Positions 45,838 to 54,984 of a DNA stretch of 64,000 bases are shown here, piece after piece. The stretch's first letter is position 1. Every line of letters begins with the position of its first letter. Below the pieces are notes generated by a model that made no database searches, was not told the origin of the DNA, and was given only the letters and a program-made list of their open reading frames with translations. Position numbers and translations under genes: made by a program. Source of the DNA: Streptococcus oralis (GTDB lineage Bacteria > Bacillota > Bacilli > Lactobacillales > Streptococcaceae); contig NZ_CP046523.1 of the NCBI RefSeq assembly GCF_021497885.1, positions 291,501 through 355,500 of the forward strand, read 5' to 3'.

Positions 45838-47160
45838 ATGTTAGAATTGCTTAAAGCGCTTGATGCTTTCGTTTGGGGGCCTCCCCTCTTGATCTTATTG
45901 GTCGGAACAGGTATCTATTTGACCATCCGACTAGGCCTTTTGCAGGTGGCTCGTCTCCCTAAAGCCTTTCAGTTGATCTTTACCAAGGACAAGGGACATG
46001 GAGATGTGTCGAGCTTTGCGGCCTTATGTACGGCTCTAGCAGCCACCGTTGGTACGGGAAATATCATCGGGGTTGCGACGGCCATTAAGGTTGGGGGACC
46101 AGGGGCGCTCTTTTGGATGTGGATGGCAGCATTCTTTGGGATGGCTACCAAGTATGCAGAAGGTTTACTTGCCATCAAATACCGTAGCAAGGATGCAAAT
46201 GGAGCTGTAGCTGGAGGACCCATGCACTACATCCTTTTGGGAATGGGAGAAAAGTGGCGTCCACTTGCTATCTTCTTTGCCCTAGCTGGTGTATTGGTAG
46301 CCCTTCTAGGGATTGGTACCTTTACCCAGGTCAATTCGATTACAGAATCCATTCAAAATACGGCTCAAGTGGAACCAGCTATCACGGCTCTTATTTTATC
46401 CATTTTTGTAGGAATTGCCGTCTTTGGTGGCCTCAAATCCATTTCTAAGGTTTCGACAGCAGTCGTTCCTTTTATGGCTATTGTCTATATTTTAGGAACT
46501 CTTACAGTTATACTCTTTAATATCGAGAAAATCCCAGCCACACTTGCCCTGATCTTTACTTCAGCCTTTAGTCCAGCTGCTGCGGTAGGTGGTTTTGCAG
46601 GTGCCAGCATTCGGATGGCTATCCAGAATGGTGTGGCGCGAGGAGTCTTCTCTAACGAATCTGGTCTTGGTTCAGCTCCGATTGCAGCGGCTGCAGCTAA
46701 GACTAATGAGCCTGTCGAGCAAGGCTTGATTTCCATGACAGGAACCTTTATTGATACTTTGATTATCTGTACTCTGACAGGTCTAACAATCTTGGTAACT
46801 GGGGTTTGGAGTGGTGATTTAAATGGAGTTGCCTTGACCCAGTCAGCCTTTTCAACAGTTTTTTCACACTTTGGACCTGCCCTCTTGACCATCTTCCTTG
46901 TACTCTTTGCCTTTACGACGATCCTCGGATGGAACTACTACGGAGAACGCTGTTTTGAGTTTCTCTTTGGTGTTCGTTTTATCTGGCTCTATCGTGTAGT
47001 CTTTGTAGTCATGGTCTTGTTGGGAGGATTTATCGAGCTGGATATGGTCTGGATTATCGCAGATATCGTCAATGCCTTGATGGCATTACCAAACTTGATT
47101 GCCCTTTTGGTCTTGTCACCAGTCGTTATTGCTGAGACTAAAAAGTATTTTAAAAACTAA
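45838..47160 (+). CDS. Alanine/glycine:cation symporter (AGCS family)
   Basis: A 440-residue membrane protein with about eleven transmembrane segments. AGCS signatures are GTGNIIGVATAIKVGGPGALFWMW (here cited in part: GTGNIIGVATAIK), AAFFGMATKYAEGLLA and GVFSNESGLGSAPIAAAAA. Members carry alanine or glycine with Na+ or H+. The glycine riboswitch upstream points to glycine as the relevant substrate. RBS AGGAGAAGG lies 6 bases before the ATG, just after the regulatory terminator. Monocistronic, with its own terminator. Confidence 0.93.
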   Translation: MLELLKALDAFVWGPPLLILLVGTGIYLTIRLGLLQVARLPKAFQLIFTKDKGHGDVSSFAALCTALAATVGTGNIIGVATAIKVGGPGALFWMWMAAFFGMATKYAEGLLAIKYRSKDANGAVAGGPMHYILLGMGEKWRPLAIFFALAGVLVALLGIGTFTQVNSITESIQNTAQVEPAITALILSIFVGIAVFGGLKSISKVSTAVVPFMAIVYILGTLTVILFNIEKIPATLALIFTSAFSPAAAVGGFAGASIRMAIQNGVARGVFSNESGLGSAPIAAAAAKTNEPVEQGLISMTGTFIDTLIICTLTGLTILVTGVWSGDLNGVALTQSAFSTVFSHFGPALLTIFLVLFAFTTILGWNYYGERCFEFLFGVRFIWLYRVVFVVMVLLGGFIELDMVWIIADIVNALMALPNLIALLVLSPVVIAETKKYFKN

Positions 47161-47163
47161 CCC

Positions 47164-47188
47164 AATCACACTTTTCGTGTGATTTTTT
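47164..47188 (+). terminator. Terminator after the symporter gene
   Basis: AATCACAC - TTTTC - GTGTGATT followed by four more T; perfect 8-bp stem. Confidence 0.9.
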
Positions 47189-47290
47189 CATTTCATAAAC
47201 ATTTCCTATCAAGGCGATTGAAAATATATATTATCCAAGGGGAAAATTCTATGATAGACTAAATGACAATAAAATGAAAAGAGGTTTCTT

Positions 47291-47839
47291 ATGACAACAT
47301 TTACAATCCACACAGTAGAATCAGCACCAGCAGAAGTGAAAGAAGTTCTTGAAACAGTAGAAAAAGATAACAACGGCTATATTCCCAACCTAATCGGTCT
47401 CTTGGCCAATGCCCCTACCGCGCTTGAAGCCTACCGAACTGTCGGAGCCATCAACCGTCGCAATAGCTTAACACCAGTGGAACGTGAAGTAGTGCAAATC
47501 ACAGCTGCTGTAACCAATGGTTGTGCTTTCTGTGTCGCTGGTCACACAGCCTTTTCAATCAAACAAATCCAAATGAATGATGATCTTCTTCAAGCCCTTC
47601 GCAACCGCACTCCGATTGAAACAGATCCAAAACTAGACACCCTAGCCAAGTTTACCTTGGCAGTCATCAATACCAAGGGTCGTGTAGGTGATGAAGCCTT
47701 GACTGAATTTTTGGAAGCTGGCTACACGCAACAAAATGCCTTGGACGTGGTTCTCGGTGTCAGCCTAGCCAGCCTTTGCAACTATGCAAACAACTTAGCT
47801 GATACGCCAATCAATCCAGAATTGCAACCTTATGCCTAG
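47291..47839 (+). CDS. AhpD-like carboxymuconolactone decarboxylase family protein
   Basis: A 182-residue protein of the AhpD/CMD fold. The redox motif is CAFCVAGH (Cys-x-x-Cys followed by His three residues on), as in AhpD-type peroxidase partners and thiol-disulfide enzymes; nearby PVEREVVQITAAVTNG is also typical. It probably acts in peroxide or alkyl hydroperoxide defence, relevant to an H2O2-producing streptococcus, but the reductant and substrate are unknown. Single gene, strong codon bias, RBS AAAGAGGTTTC. Confidence 0.88.
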   Translation: MTTFTIHTVESAPAEVKEVLETVEKDNNGYIPNLIGLLANAPTALEAYRTVGAINRRNSLTPVEREVVQITAAVTNGCAFCVAGHTAFSIKQIQMNDDLLQALRNRTPIETDPKLDTLAKFTLAVINTKGRVGDEALTEFLEAGYTQQNALDVVLGVSLASLCNYANNLADTPINPELQPYA

Positions 47840-47853
47840 TTCGAATCATAAAT

Positions 47854-47887
47854 AAAATGAAGGCTGATTCATCCAGTCTTCATTTTT
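47854..47887 (+). terminator. Terminator after the AhpD-like gene
   Basis: AAATGAAG-G-CTG and CAG-T-CTTCATTT form an interrupted 11-bp stem, followed by TTT. Confidence 0.75.
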
Positions 47888-47910
47888 CTATGCTATTTTA
47901 AAGACTTTTA

Positions 47911-47919
47911 TGCTATACT
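47911..47919 (+). promoter_or_regulatory. Extended -10 promoter of the TDT transporter gene
   Basis: TGCTATACT (TG-C-TATACT) lies 28 bases before the ATG, right after the preceding terminator. Confidence 0.6.
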
Positions 47920-47947
47920 GATAATAATATGATTAACGGAGGTTGCC

Positions 47948-48847
47948 ATGAAAAAACTCCCCTTGGTATTTTCTGGTTGTTTGTTAGGTTTGGCAGGTGC
48001 AGGAAACTTGATTGCGGATACTTGGCCCGTTTTTTCGCATTTATTGAGTCTGACTGATTTAGTTTTGTGGATTTTCTTTCTGATTCTTCATCTTTTTAAT
48101 TGGGAAGAAACCAAGCAAGAATTGACCAAGCCCCCTCTTTTATCTGGAATGGCTACCTTTCCCATGGCTGGGATGATTTTATCGACTTATGTCTTTCGTT
48201 TGTTCCCTCATCTTCCTTTGATATCACAAGGGCTCTGGTGGTTTTCCTTTCTCTTGGACCTCGCTTTAATCACTTACTTTACCATCAAATTTGCCTGTCC
48301 GGGTCGGAGGGTCAAAGCGACTCCAAGCTGGACGGTGCTCTATGTGGGGATAGCAGTAGCTGCCCTGACCTATCCTCTGGTAGGCATCGTTGAAATTGCC
48401 TATGCAACCTTGAGTTTCGGTTTTGTCTTGACCTTCTATCTTTATCCCCTTATTTATAGGGATTTAAAGAAAACTCCACTCCCAGTAGCCTTGCTTGGAC
48501 AAGAAGGAATCTACTGCGCTCCCTTTTCCCTACTCTTGGCCTCACTAGTTCGGGTTGGAGGGGCAAGCTTGCCAACATGGCTCTTAATCGTAATGATTTT
48601 GGCGTCTCAATCTTTCTTTTTCTTTGTTTTAACTCGCTTGCCCAATATTTTAAAACAAGGCTTTCAACCAGCTTTCTCAGCCCTCACCTTCCCAACCATT
48701 ATCACAGCTACTTCGCTCAAGATGGCTCAGGGAATCTTGAAACTGCCTTTCTTAGACTATCTTGTGTTTGCTGAAACCTTTCTTTGCCTAGTCATTTTAT
48801 TCTTTGTATTGGGTGCTTATCTGATTTGGTTACGAAAAAAGGTCTAG
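47948..48847 (+). CDS. TDT-family (TehA-like) membrane transporter
   Basis: A 299-residue protein with about ten membrane segments, matching the tellurite-resistance/dicarboxylate transporter (TDT, SLAC1/TehA-like) family. Start KKLPLVFSGCLLGLAGAGNL is typical. Members conduct small anions or dicarboxylates; the older label exfoliative toxin for this gene position in pneumococcus is misleading. Substrate unknown. It converges on serS, sharing a terminator. Confidence 0.85.
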   Translation: MKKLPLVFSGCLLGLAGAGNLIADTWPVFSHLLSLTDLVLWIFFLILHLFNWEETKQELTKPPLLSGMATFPMAGMILSTYVFRLFPHLPLISQGLWWFSFLLDLALITYFTIKFACPGRRVKATPSWTVLYVGIAVAALTYPLVGIVEIAYATLSFGFVLTFYLYPLIYRDLKKTPLPVALLGQEGIYCAPFSLLLASLVRVGGASLPTWLLIVMILASQSFFFFVLTRLPNILKQGFQPAFSALTFPTIITATSLKMAQGILKLPFLDYLVFAETFLCLVILFFVLGAYLIWLRKKV

Positions 48848-48874
48848 CTAGAAATAGCTAAACCTTTTTTTTTT
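48835..48874. terminator. Bidirectional terminator between the TDT gene and serS
   Basis: AAAAAAGGTCTAGCTA - GAAA - TAGCTAAACCTTTTTT with one mismatch and long A/T flanks. It overlaps the last codons of the TDT gene on the plus strand and reaches the serS stop on the minus strand. Confidence 0.8.
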
Positions 48875-50147
48875 ATGGTTTGATAACTTCAGCTCCACCC
48901 ATGTATGGACGAAGTGCTTCTGGAATAGTTACAGAACCATCAGCGTTTTGGTAGTTTTCAAGAATAGCAGCCACCGTACGTCCAACTGCAAGTCCAGAAC
49001 CGTTCAAAGTGTGAAGTAATTTCACCTTGCCGTCTGCTTCATCACGGTAACGGATTTGAGCACGACGAGCTTGGAAATCTTCAGTATTTGAACAGCTTGA
49101 GATTTCACGGTAGGTATTTTGGGCTGGAATCCAAACTTCCAAATCGTAAGTTTTGGCAGCTGAGAAGCCCATATCTCCAGTAGAGAGCGCGACCACACGG
49201 TATGGAAGATTAAGCTTTTGAAGAATATTTTCAGCGTTGGCTGTCATTTTTTCTAATTCTTCATATGATTCTTCTGGTTTGGCAAATTTGACCATTTCAA
49301 CCTTGTGGAATTGGTGCAAACGAATCAAGCCACGTGTATCACGACCAGCAGAACCAGCTTCAGAACGGAATGATGGGCTCATAGCAGTGAAGTAAATTGG
49401 TAGGTCTTTTCCATCAAGGATTTCATCACGGTAGTAGTTTGTAAGAGGCACTTCAGCAGTAGGAATGAGTACATAGTTGGTGTCACTCAATTCAAAGGTA
49501 TCTTCCTTGAATTTTGGATATTGACCAGTACCAAACATTGAGTCATGGTTAACAATGTAAGGTGTGATAACTTCCGTATAGCCTTCTTTACCATGCTCAT
49601 CCAACATGAAGTTGTAGATAGCACGTTCCAAACGAGCTCCAAGTCCTTTATAGAAGAGGAAGCGAGCTCCCGTCACTTTTCCACCACGTTCCCAGTCAAG
49701 AATACCAAGGTCTTCACCCAGATCCCAGTGAGCTTTTGGTTCGAAGTCAAACTCGCGTGGAGTTCCCCAACGGCGAACTTCAACGTTGTCATCCTCATCA
49801 GCTCCAACAGGAACGCTGTCAGCAGGAATGTTTGGAAGTGTAGTCGTAAATTCTGTCAATTTAGCATCGATTTCTGCCAATTCAGCATCGAGAGATTTTA
49901 CTTCAGCAGAGAGAGCTTGCATAGCAGCAATCTTGTCATCAGCATTTTCCTTATTGCGCTTGGCTTGAGCAATCTCTGCAGAAACTGTGTTACGTTCTGC
50001 CTTGAGGTTTTCGACCTTGACCAAGATATCACGACGTTTAGCGTCGATTTCTTTCATCTCGTTAAGGATAGCAGCATCTACACCACGTGTAGCTAGTTTT
50101 TCAGCGACAGCATCAAAGTCTGTACGAATACGTTTGATATCTAACAT
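48873..50147 (-). CDS. serS: Seryl-tRNA synthetase
   Basis: A 424-residue class II synthetase. The start is at 50147 ([12 protein letters not shown]) with TAAAGGAG upstream; the longer frame to 50174 would begin inside the leader. The N-terminal coiled-coil arm (about 27-105) reaches the tRNA long variable arm. Catalytic motifs are [25 protein letters not shown] (motif 2 region, quoted as [14 protein letters not shown]) and [20 protein letters not shown] (motif 3). It charges tRNA-Ser. Expression is under a T-box leader. Confidence 0.97.
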   Translation of the reverse strand: MLDIKRIRTDFDAVAEKLATRGVDAAILNEMKEIDAKRRDILVKVENLKAERNTVSAEIAQAKRNKENADDKIAAMQALSAEVKSLDAELAEIDAKLTEFTTTLPNIPADSVPVGADEDDNVEVRRWGTPREFDFEPKAHWDLGEDLGILDWERGGKVTGARFLFYKGLGARLERAIYNFMLDEHGKEGYTEVITPYIVNHDSMFGTGQYPKFKEDTFELSDTNYVLIPTAEVPLTNYYRDEILDGKDLPIYFTAMSPSFRSEAGSAGRDTRGLIRLHQFHKVEMVKFAKPEESYEELEKMTANAENILQKLNLPYRVVALSTGDMGFSAAKTYDLEVWIPAQNTYREISSCSNTEDFQARRAQIRYRDEADGKVKLLHTLNGSGLAVGRTVAAILENYQNADGSVTIPEALRPYMGGAEVIKP

Positions 50148-50161
50148 AAGAACTCCTTTAT

Positions 50162-50338
50162 GAAAAAAGCACACCTAACAAAGCGTTGGAGTGGCAGGGC
50201 CACGGTTCCATCCAACTTCACAGGTGTGCACTTGATTCTGTATTTAATTGTTGATAACGGTAGAATTTCACCTATCCCTCCTATCTGCTCGCAGCACCCG
50301 CAGACTTTCTGAAAGAAGAGGATAACCTACTTATCCGT
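50162..50338 (-). promoter_or_regulatory. T-box leader of serS
   Basis: On the minus strand the leader contains the T-box sequence GGATGGAACCGTGG (plus-strand 50200-50213). A terminator GCACACCT...AGGTGTGC with a T run spans 50229-50163, and the T-box forms an alternative antiterminator with GTTGG/CCAAC. The upstream part holds stem I; TCT within AAATTCTACC (complement of 50262-50264) is a plausible Ser specifier codon. Uncharged tRNA-Ser would stabilise the antiterminator and let serS be read. Confidence 0.9.
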
Positions 50339-50345
50339 TGCTATG

Positions 50346-50374
50346 ATTATACTAAAGTTTCTACTTTTTTGCAA
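50346..50374 (-). promoter_or_regulatory. Promoter of serS
   Basis: Minus strand: TTGCAA (50374-50369), 17-bp spacer, TATAAT (50351-50346). It overlaps the last codons of the upstream DUF956 gene. Confidence 0.78.
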
Positions 50375-50732
50375 ATAGATTTTTAAATTTTTGTCCAATG
50401 GTCTGGAGCAGAGTCGGAAGTTTCACGACCTTGTCGTTTCCTAATTTTTCCCGAGCGATTTTGAGGATAGCCCCAGAGTCTTTTGAGGCAAAGAGGAATT
50501 TACCTTGATCGGTGAAGACTTCAAAGTGGCGGCTGATCTTGCGGCCGCTTACGTTGGCTCCGACTTGCTGAATGCTGGACCAGGGGATCTGGATATATTG
50601 TTCAACATTGACATCGGGATAAAACTCTAAGGCTTGATCCCCGACTAGAAATTTTCCAACTTTTCCAGAGATAGAGAGGTAAGATGTTCCAGTGGTTTGG
50701 AGGTCAATGACTTTATTGAGAGATTGGGCCAT
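50361..50732 (-). CDS. DUF956 family protein (ManO-like)
   Basis: A 123-residue cytoplasmic protein, start MAQSLNKVIDLQTTGTSYL, with the family core GKFLVGDQALEFYPD and IQIPWSSIQQVGANV and a basic C-terminus. DUF956 proteins are often encoded near mannose-type PTS operons (ManO); here no PTS gene is adjacent. Function unknown. The ATG lies 2 bases after the aspartate kinase stop, so the two are co-transcribed. Confidence 0.85.
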   Translation of the reverse strand: MAQSLNKVIDLQTTGTSYLSISGKVGKFLVGDQALEFYPDVNVEQYIQIPWSSIQQVGANVSGRKISRHFEVFTDQGKFLFASKDSGAILKIAREKLGNDKVVKLPTLLQTIGQKFKNLFAKK

Positions 50733-50734
50733 GG

Positions 50735-52099
50735 TTAGTCTTCCTTACTTTCATCGAAAAAGGCGTGGTAGAGAGCCTTGATAGCTGCTTTTTCTTGATC
50801 TTTATTGACAACAAACATGATGGAAACTTCGCTTGAACCTTGGGACATCATCTGGATGTTGATTTTATTCTCAGACAAAGCACGTGTTGCAGTAGCAGTT
50901 ACCCCGATATGACTCTTCATCTTTTCTCCGACAATCATAATGATGGAAAGGTCATGTTCGATTTCGGCATGGTCCACTTCAGCCTTTTGAACCAACTGAC
51001 GAAGGATTTCTTCTTCCTTGATAGGAGTTAGTTCGCGGGAACGGAGGATGATTGAAAGATCATCGATACCTGTAGGCATGTGTTCCCAACCGATATTGAG
51101 GTCCTCAAGGATTTGAAGAACCTTGCGTCCAAATCCAACCTCGCGGTTCATGAGGTATTTCGACATGTTGATGCTGACAAAGCCAGAATCACCAGCGATT
51201 CCAACGACTGGGAATTTATCACTGCTATGCTTTAGAACGATACGAGTACCCGGATGGTCAGGATTATTGGTATTTTTGATAACGAGAGGAATTTTCCCAC
51301 GGTAGGCAGGGAGCAGGGCTTCATCGTGAAGGACTGAAAATCCAGCATATGCCAATTCCCGCATTTCACGGTAGGTTAACTCAGGGATTGAGTGTGGTTG
51401 GTGAATGATACCCGGATGGGCAGCAAAGATACCGTCTACGTCCGTAAAGTTTTCATAGAGATCAGCCTTAACACCTGCAGCGATGATGGAACCAGTTATG
51501 TCGGATCCACCACGGGAGAAGGTACAGATTTGATTTTCCTTAGTGACCCCAAAGAAACCAGGGATGACAAGGACCTCGTTGCTATCAGCCAAGCCTTCAA
51601 TCTTGTCATAGCTAGATGGGATGATGCGTGCGTTTCCTGGTTCACTTGTGACAACGATTCCAGCCTCTCTTGGGTGAACATAGCGTGCATCAATGTCGTT
51701 TTGGTTAAAGTAGGCTGCAATAAGTTTGGCGTTGTTGTTTTCTCCAGCCGCTAGGAAGGTGTCATAGAGAAAGTCATTGTCGTCTATAGGAAGAGTTGCC
51801 AAGGCGCGAATGCTTTTAGAGATTTTTTCTAAAACAGCAGGTTTTAGCCCTAGTTCACTAACCATGGCGGCATAACGGTCAATGATCCAGCTTTGGCTAG
51901 CACTGATGTCATTTCCAGCTACATAGTCACGATAGTATTTGATCAAAGCATCGGTCACCTTGGTATCATCAGCATTGCGTTTGCCGGGTGCAGAAACGAC
52001 TACAAAAAGGCGTTCTTTATCACTTTTAACGATGTTTAAAACTTTTTCTAACTGACTAGCAGAGGCAAGCGAGCTTCCGCCAAATTTAACAACCTTCAT
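50735..52099 (-). CDS. Aspartate kinase
   Basis: A 454-residue aspartokinase, the first step towards lysine, threonine, methionine and diaminopimelate or lysine for the wall. N-terminal kinase motif KVVKFGGSSLAS, later FSRGGSDITGSIIA and GVKADLYENFTDVDG. Two C-terminal ACT domains (about 305-454; GFVSINMSKYLMNREVGFG, VGEKMKSHIGVTATATRAL) are for feedback control. No lysine riboswitch is visible in its short leader. Promoter at 52129-52157. Confidence 0.95.
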   Translation of the reverse strand: MKVVKFGGSSLASASQLEKVLNIVKSDKERLFVVVSAPGKRNADDTKVTDALIKYYRDYVAGNDISASQSWIIDRYAAMVSELGLKPAVLEKISKSIRALATLPIDDNDFLYDTFLAAGENNNAKLIAAYFNQNDIDARYVHPREAGIVVTSEPGNARIIPSSYDKIEGLADSNEVLVIPGFFGVTKENQICTFSRGGSDITGSIIAAGVKADLYENFTDVDGIFAAHPGIIHQPHSIPELTYREMRELAYAGFSVLHDEALLPAYRGKIPLVIKNTNNPDHPGTRIVLKHSSDKFPVVGIAGDSGFVSINMSKYLMNREVGFGRKVLQILEDLNIGWEHMPTGIDDLSIILRSRELTPIKEEEILRQLVQKAEVDHAEIEHDLSIIMIVGEKMKSHIGVTATATRALSENKINIQMMSQGSSEVSIMFVVNKDQEKAAIKALYHAFFDESKED

Positions 52100-52128
52100 A
52101 AGGACTCCTCAAGTAAGTATTTTATACG

Positions 52129-52157
52129 ATTATAGCAGAAAGAGGGGCATTTTTCAA
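52129..52157 (-). promoter_or_regulatory. Promoter of the aspartate kinase gene
   Basis: Minus strand: TTGAAA (52157-52152), 17-bp spacer, TATAAT (52134-52129), 29 bases before the ATG. Confidence 0.82.
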
Positions 52158-52230
52158 TGAAGAAAATACTAAGGTTTTTAGGATAAAGTGAGCGTTTTGA
52201 TCAGCCGAGACACTTTCGATTGGTTTTCTC

Positions 52231-52259
52231 TTGCCTCTTTATCTAAAAAAAGGTATACT
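52231..52259 (+). promoter_or_regulatory. Promoter of fabM
   Basis: TTGCCT (52231-52236), 17-bp spacer, TATACT (52254-52259), 42 bases before the fabM ATG. TTTGAAAATGAAA just downstream is a weak relative of a FabT site. Confidence 0.65.
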
Positions 52260-52301
52260 TTGAAAATGAAATAATTTTATCACCTTATAAAAGGAGAAGC
52301 T

Positions 52302-53087
52302 ATGAATCATATCCTATATCAGATCCTAGATGATCTTGCTATCATTACTTTGAATCGTCCCGAAGTGGCAAATGGTTTCCATATCCCAATGTGTGAGGAG
52401 ATTTTAGAAGCTTTAACCTTAGCAGAACAGGATCAAGCTGTTCAGTTTATCTTGATTAACGCTAATGGGAAGGTCTTTTCAGTTGGGGGAGATTTGGTTG
52501 AGATGAAGCGTGCAGTGGATGAGGATGACATTCCTTCTTTGAATAAGATTGCAGAATTAGTCAATACAATCTCCTATAAAATTAAGCAGATCCCTAAACC
52601 TGTTTTGATGGAGGTAGATGGAGCAGTTGCTGGTGCTGCAGCCAATATGGCAGTGGCAGTCGATTTTTGTTTGGCGACTGATAAGGCAAAATTCATCCAA
52701 GCCTTTGTTGGAGTGGGATTGGCGCCGGACGCTGGTGGGATTCATCTCTTGAGTCGTAGTATCGGGGTAACACGAGCTGCGCAACTTGCCATGACAGGAG
52801 AAGCTTTGACTGCGGAAAAAGCACTGGAATGGGGCGTGGTATACCGTGTCTGCGAAGCTGATAAATTAGAAAAAACTAGAGAACAAGTTCTGAAGAAATT
52901 AAGACGAGGCTCAGCAAACTCATACGCAGCCATTAAAAAGTTGGTTTGGGAAAGCCAATTTAAGGATTGGCAGAATTATGCTGAATTGGAATTGAAACTG
53001 CAAGAATCGTTATCTTTAACTGAAGATTTTAAAGAAGGGGTTCGAGCACATTCTGAAAGAAGACGACCAAAATTTTCAGGAAAATAA
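52302..53087 (+). CDS. fabM: trans-2-decenoyl-ACP isomerase FabM (enoyl-CoA hydratase family)
   Basis: A 261-residue crotonase-fold protein at the head of the fatty acid cluster. In streptococci FabM isomerises trans-2- to cis-3-decenoyl-ACP and so makes unsaturated fatty acids possible without FabA. Family segments are [13 protein letters not shown], oxyanion-hole region [17 protein letters not shown] and [21 protein letters not shown], then [18 protein letters not shown]. The function is assigned from position next to fabT-fabH plus fold. RBS AAAAGGAGAAG. Confidence 0.92.
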   Translation: MNHILYQILDDLAIITLNRPEVANGFHIPMCEEILEALTLAEQDQAVQFILINANGKVFSVGGDLVEMKRAVDEDDIPSLNKIAELVNTISYKIKQIPKPVLMEVDGAVAGAAANMAVAVDFCLATDKAKFIQAFVGVGLAPDAGGIHLLSRSIGVTRAAQLAMTGEALTAEKALEWGVVYRVCEADKLEKTREQVLKKLRRGSANSYAAIKKLVWESQFKDWQNYAELELKLQESLSLTEDFKEGVRAHSERRRPKFSGK

Positions 53088-53095
53088 AAAAATAC

Positions 53096-53137
53096 TTGCG
53101 CAATTCTTTGAAGTTTGATATACTTTTTGTGTCAAAT
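53096..53137 (+). promoter_or_regulatory. fabT promoter with candidate FabT operator
   Basis: TTGCGC (53096-53101), 17-bp spacer, TATACT (53119-53124). AGTTTGA (53112-53118) ends immediately before the -10, and GTCAAAT (53131-53137) lies downstream; these are FabT half-sites, though wider apart than in the known AGTTTGAnTnTCAAAT-type palindrome. Autoregulation by FabT is inferred. Confidence 0.6.
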
Positions 53138-53176
53138 GTTTTGAATACAGAAGTTTTTTGAGAAGGAGGGAATGCT

Positions 53177-53611
53177 TTGGACTACCAACAAGTGAATGAG
53201 TATTTAACATCTATTTTTAATAATGTCCTTGTGATTGAGGAGGTTAGCTTACGAGGTAGTCGTTTCAAAGACATCTCCATCAAAGAAATGCACACGATTG
53301 ATGTGATTGGCAAGTTCCCAGAGGCGACACCAAGTAAGGTTTCTAAAGAACTGATGGTCACTCTTGGAACTGTTACGACCAGCTTGAATAATCTTGAAAG
53401 AAAAGGTTATGTTGAACGCATTCGTTCTGATCAGGATCGTCGTGTGGTCTACTTGCATTTGACAAAGAAAGGTCGTTTGGTTCACCGCCTTCATAAACGT
53501 TTCCACAAGGCTATGGTCGAAAAAATTATCGATGGTATGAGCTCTGAAGAGATAGAAGTGATGGGGAGGGGTTTGACTAACCTTTATCAATTTTTGGAGG
53601 ATTTGAAATAA
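53177..53611 (+). CDS. fabT: MarR-family fatty acid synthesis repressor FabT
   Basis: A 144-residue winged-helix repressor that, with long acyl-ACP as corepressor, lowers fab gene expression. The start is TTG at 53177 ([16 protein letters not shown]) with GAAGGAGGG 6 bases upstream; the nearby ATG at 53172 is in another frame. HTH region [21 protein letters not shown] and wing [16 protein letters not shown] are clear. The weak start codon would limit its amount. The stop overlaps the fabH ATG by one base. Confidence 0.95.
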   Translation: MDYQQVNEYLTSIFNNVLVIEEVSLRGSRFKDISIKEMHTIDVIGKFPEATPSKVSKELMVTLGTVTTSLNNLERKGYVERIRSDQDRRVVYLHLTKKGRLVHRLHKRFHKAMVEKIIDGMSSEEIEVMGRGLTNLYQFLEDLK

Positions 53612-54585
53612 TGGCTTTTGCAAAAATAAGCCAGGTTGCTCATTATGTTCCAGAGCAAGTGGTCACTAATCAAGACTTGGCTCAAATCATGGATACAAGC
53701 GATGAGTGGATTTCAAGTCGGACAGGAATTAAACAGAGACATATCTCAAAAACAGAGTCAACGAGTGATTTGGCGACAGAAGTTGCCAAAGACTTGCTGG
53801 CTAAGGCGAGCATAAAAGCGGATCAGATTGATTTTATCATTGTAGCGACGATTACTCCTGATTCGATGATGCCTTCTACGGCAGCTCGGGTTCAGACAAA
53901 TATCGGAGCGCATAGAGCTTTTGCCTTTGATTTGACAGCAGCTTGCAGTGGCTTTGTATTTGCTCTCTCAACTGCTGAAAAGTTTTTAAGTTCTGGACAA
54001 TTCAAAAAAGGAATTGTTATCGGGGCTGAGACCTTATCTAAGGCGGTTGATTGGTCTGATCGTTCGACAGCCGTTCTCTTCGGGGATGGTGCTGGTGGAG
54101 TTCTCTTAGAAGCGAGTGATACACGGCACTTCCTTGTGGAAAGTCTCTATACGGATGGCTCTCGGAGCGAGTGTTTGACCTATGGCCAAATGGCTTTAGC
54201 TTCTCCTTTCTCAGATCAAGAAGCAGTTCCTGCTTTTTTGAAGATGGATGGACGAGCAGTTTTTGATTTTGCAAATCGAGATGTTGCTAGATCGATCAAA
54301 GAAACCATTGAAAATGGTCCAATCGCAGCATCGGAATTGGATTATCTCTTGCTTCATCAGGCAAATATCCGCATTTTGGATAAGATGGCTAAGAAAATCG
54401 GTGTAGACCGAGACAAGCTTCCTGCCAATATGATGGAATATGGAAATACCAGTGCAGCAAGTATCCCGATTTTGCTCTCAGAGTGTGTGGAGAATGGCAA
54501 GATTCGTTTAGATGGTAGCCAGACGATTCTCCTATCAGGCTTCGGTGGAGGTTTGACATGGGGCACACTCATTCTTACAATCTAG
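53611..54585 (+). CDS. fabH: 3-oxoacyl-ACP synthase III FabH
   Basis: A 324-residue condensing enzyme that starts chains from acetyl-CoA and malonyl-ACP. Catalytic Cys112 ([13 protein letters not shown]), His in LLHQANIRI and Asn in [11 protein letters not shown] form the Cys-His-Asn triad. Start [15 protein letters not shown] is typical. Translationally coupled to fabT. Confidence 0.96.
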   Translation: MAFAKISQVAHYVPEQVVTNQDLAQIMDTSDEWISSRTGIKQRHISKTESTSDLATEVAKDLLAKASIKADQIDFIIVATITPDSMMPSTAARVQTNIGAHRAFAFDLTAACSGFVFALSTAEKFLSSGQFKKGIVIGAETLSKAVDWSDRSTAVLFGDGAGGVLLEASDTRHFLVESLYTDGSRSECLTYGQMALASPFSDQEAVPAFLKMDGRAVFDFANRDVARSIKETIENGPIAASELDYLLLHQANIRILDKMAKKIGVDRDKLPANMMEYGNTSAASIPILLSECVENGKIRLDGSQTILLSGFGGGLTWGTLILTI

Positions 54586-54642
54586 GTAATCATGTGGTAA
54601 ACACATAGTTATAAATTTTTTATATTTTAAAGGAGTCCTATC

Positions 54643-54867
54643 ATGGCAGTATTTGAAAAAGTACAAGAAATTATCGTTGAAGAACTTGGGAAAGACGCAT
54701 CAGAAGTAACACTTGAATCTACTTTTGATGATTTGGATGCAGATTCATTGGACTTGTTCCAAGTAATCTCTGAAATCGAAGATGCTTTCGATATCCAAAT
54801 CGAAGCAGAAGATAACTTGAAAACAGTTGGTGACTTGGTTGCCTACGTTGAAGAGCAAACAAAATAA
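54643..54867 (+). CDS. acpP: Acyl carrier protein
   Basis: A 74-residue acidic four-helix carrier. The phosphopantetheine attachment serine is Ser35 in DADSLDLFQ. Start [17 protein letters not shown]. It carries the growing acyl chain between the enzymes of this cluster. RBS AAAGGAGTCC; 57-base gap after fabH. Confidence 0.96.
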   Translation: MAVFEKVQEIIVEELGKDASEVTLESTFDDLDADSLDLFQVISEIEDAFDIQIEAEDNLKTVGDLVAYVEEQTK

Positions 54868-54884
54868 TTAACATATTACTAGAA

Positions 54885-54912
54885 GGAGTAGGGGAAACCC
54901 GCTCCCTCTTGT
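54885..54912 (+). terminator. Hairpin after acpP (partial terminator or processing site)
   Basis: GGAG-TA-GGG-GAAA-CCC-G-CTCC forms a compact stem followed by CTCTTGTTT. The T run is weak, suggesting partial termination that would raise acpP mRNA over the downstream genes. Confidence 0.55.
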
Positions 54913-54916
54913 TTAG

Positions 54917-54959
54917 GTAATAGTTTGAAACTCAAATGATAAACTCATCGAACTATTAC
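54917..54959 (+). promoter_or_regulatory. FabT operator upstream of fabK, within a larger inverted repeat
   Basis: AGTTTGA-AAC-TCAAAT (54922-54937) is an inverted repeat of the FabT type (TTTGA-N3-TCAAA). It lies inside a larger palindrome with arms GTAATAGTT (54917-54925) and AACTATTAC (54951-54959). In S. pneumoniae FabT binds ahead of fabK as well as fabT. I could not place a strong separate promoter here. Confidence 0.72.
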
Positions 54960-54984
54960 GTAAGCAAGGAATGATGGAGGCACT

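Noticed and set aside
50148-50174. Longer SerS start
   Set aside because: It falls in the T-box leader after the terminator; the AAGGAG-supported ATG at 50147 gives the normal N-terminus.
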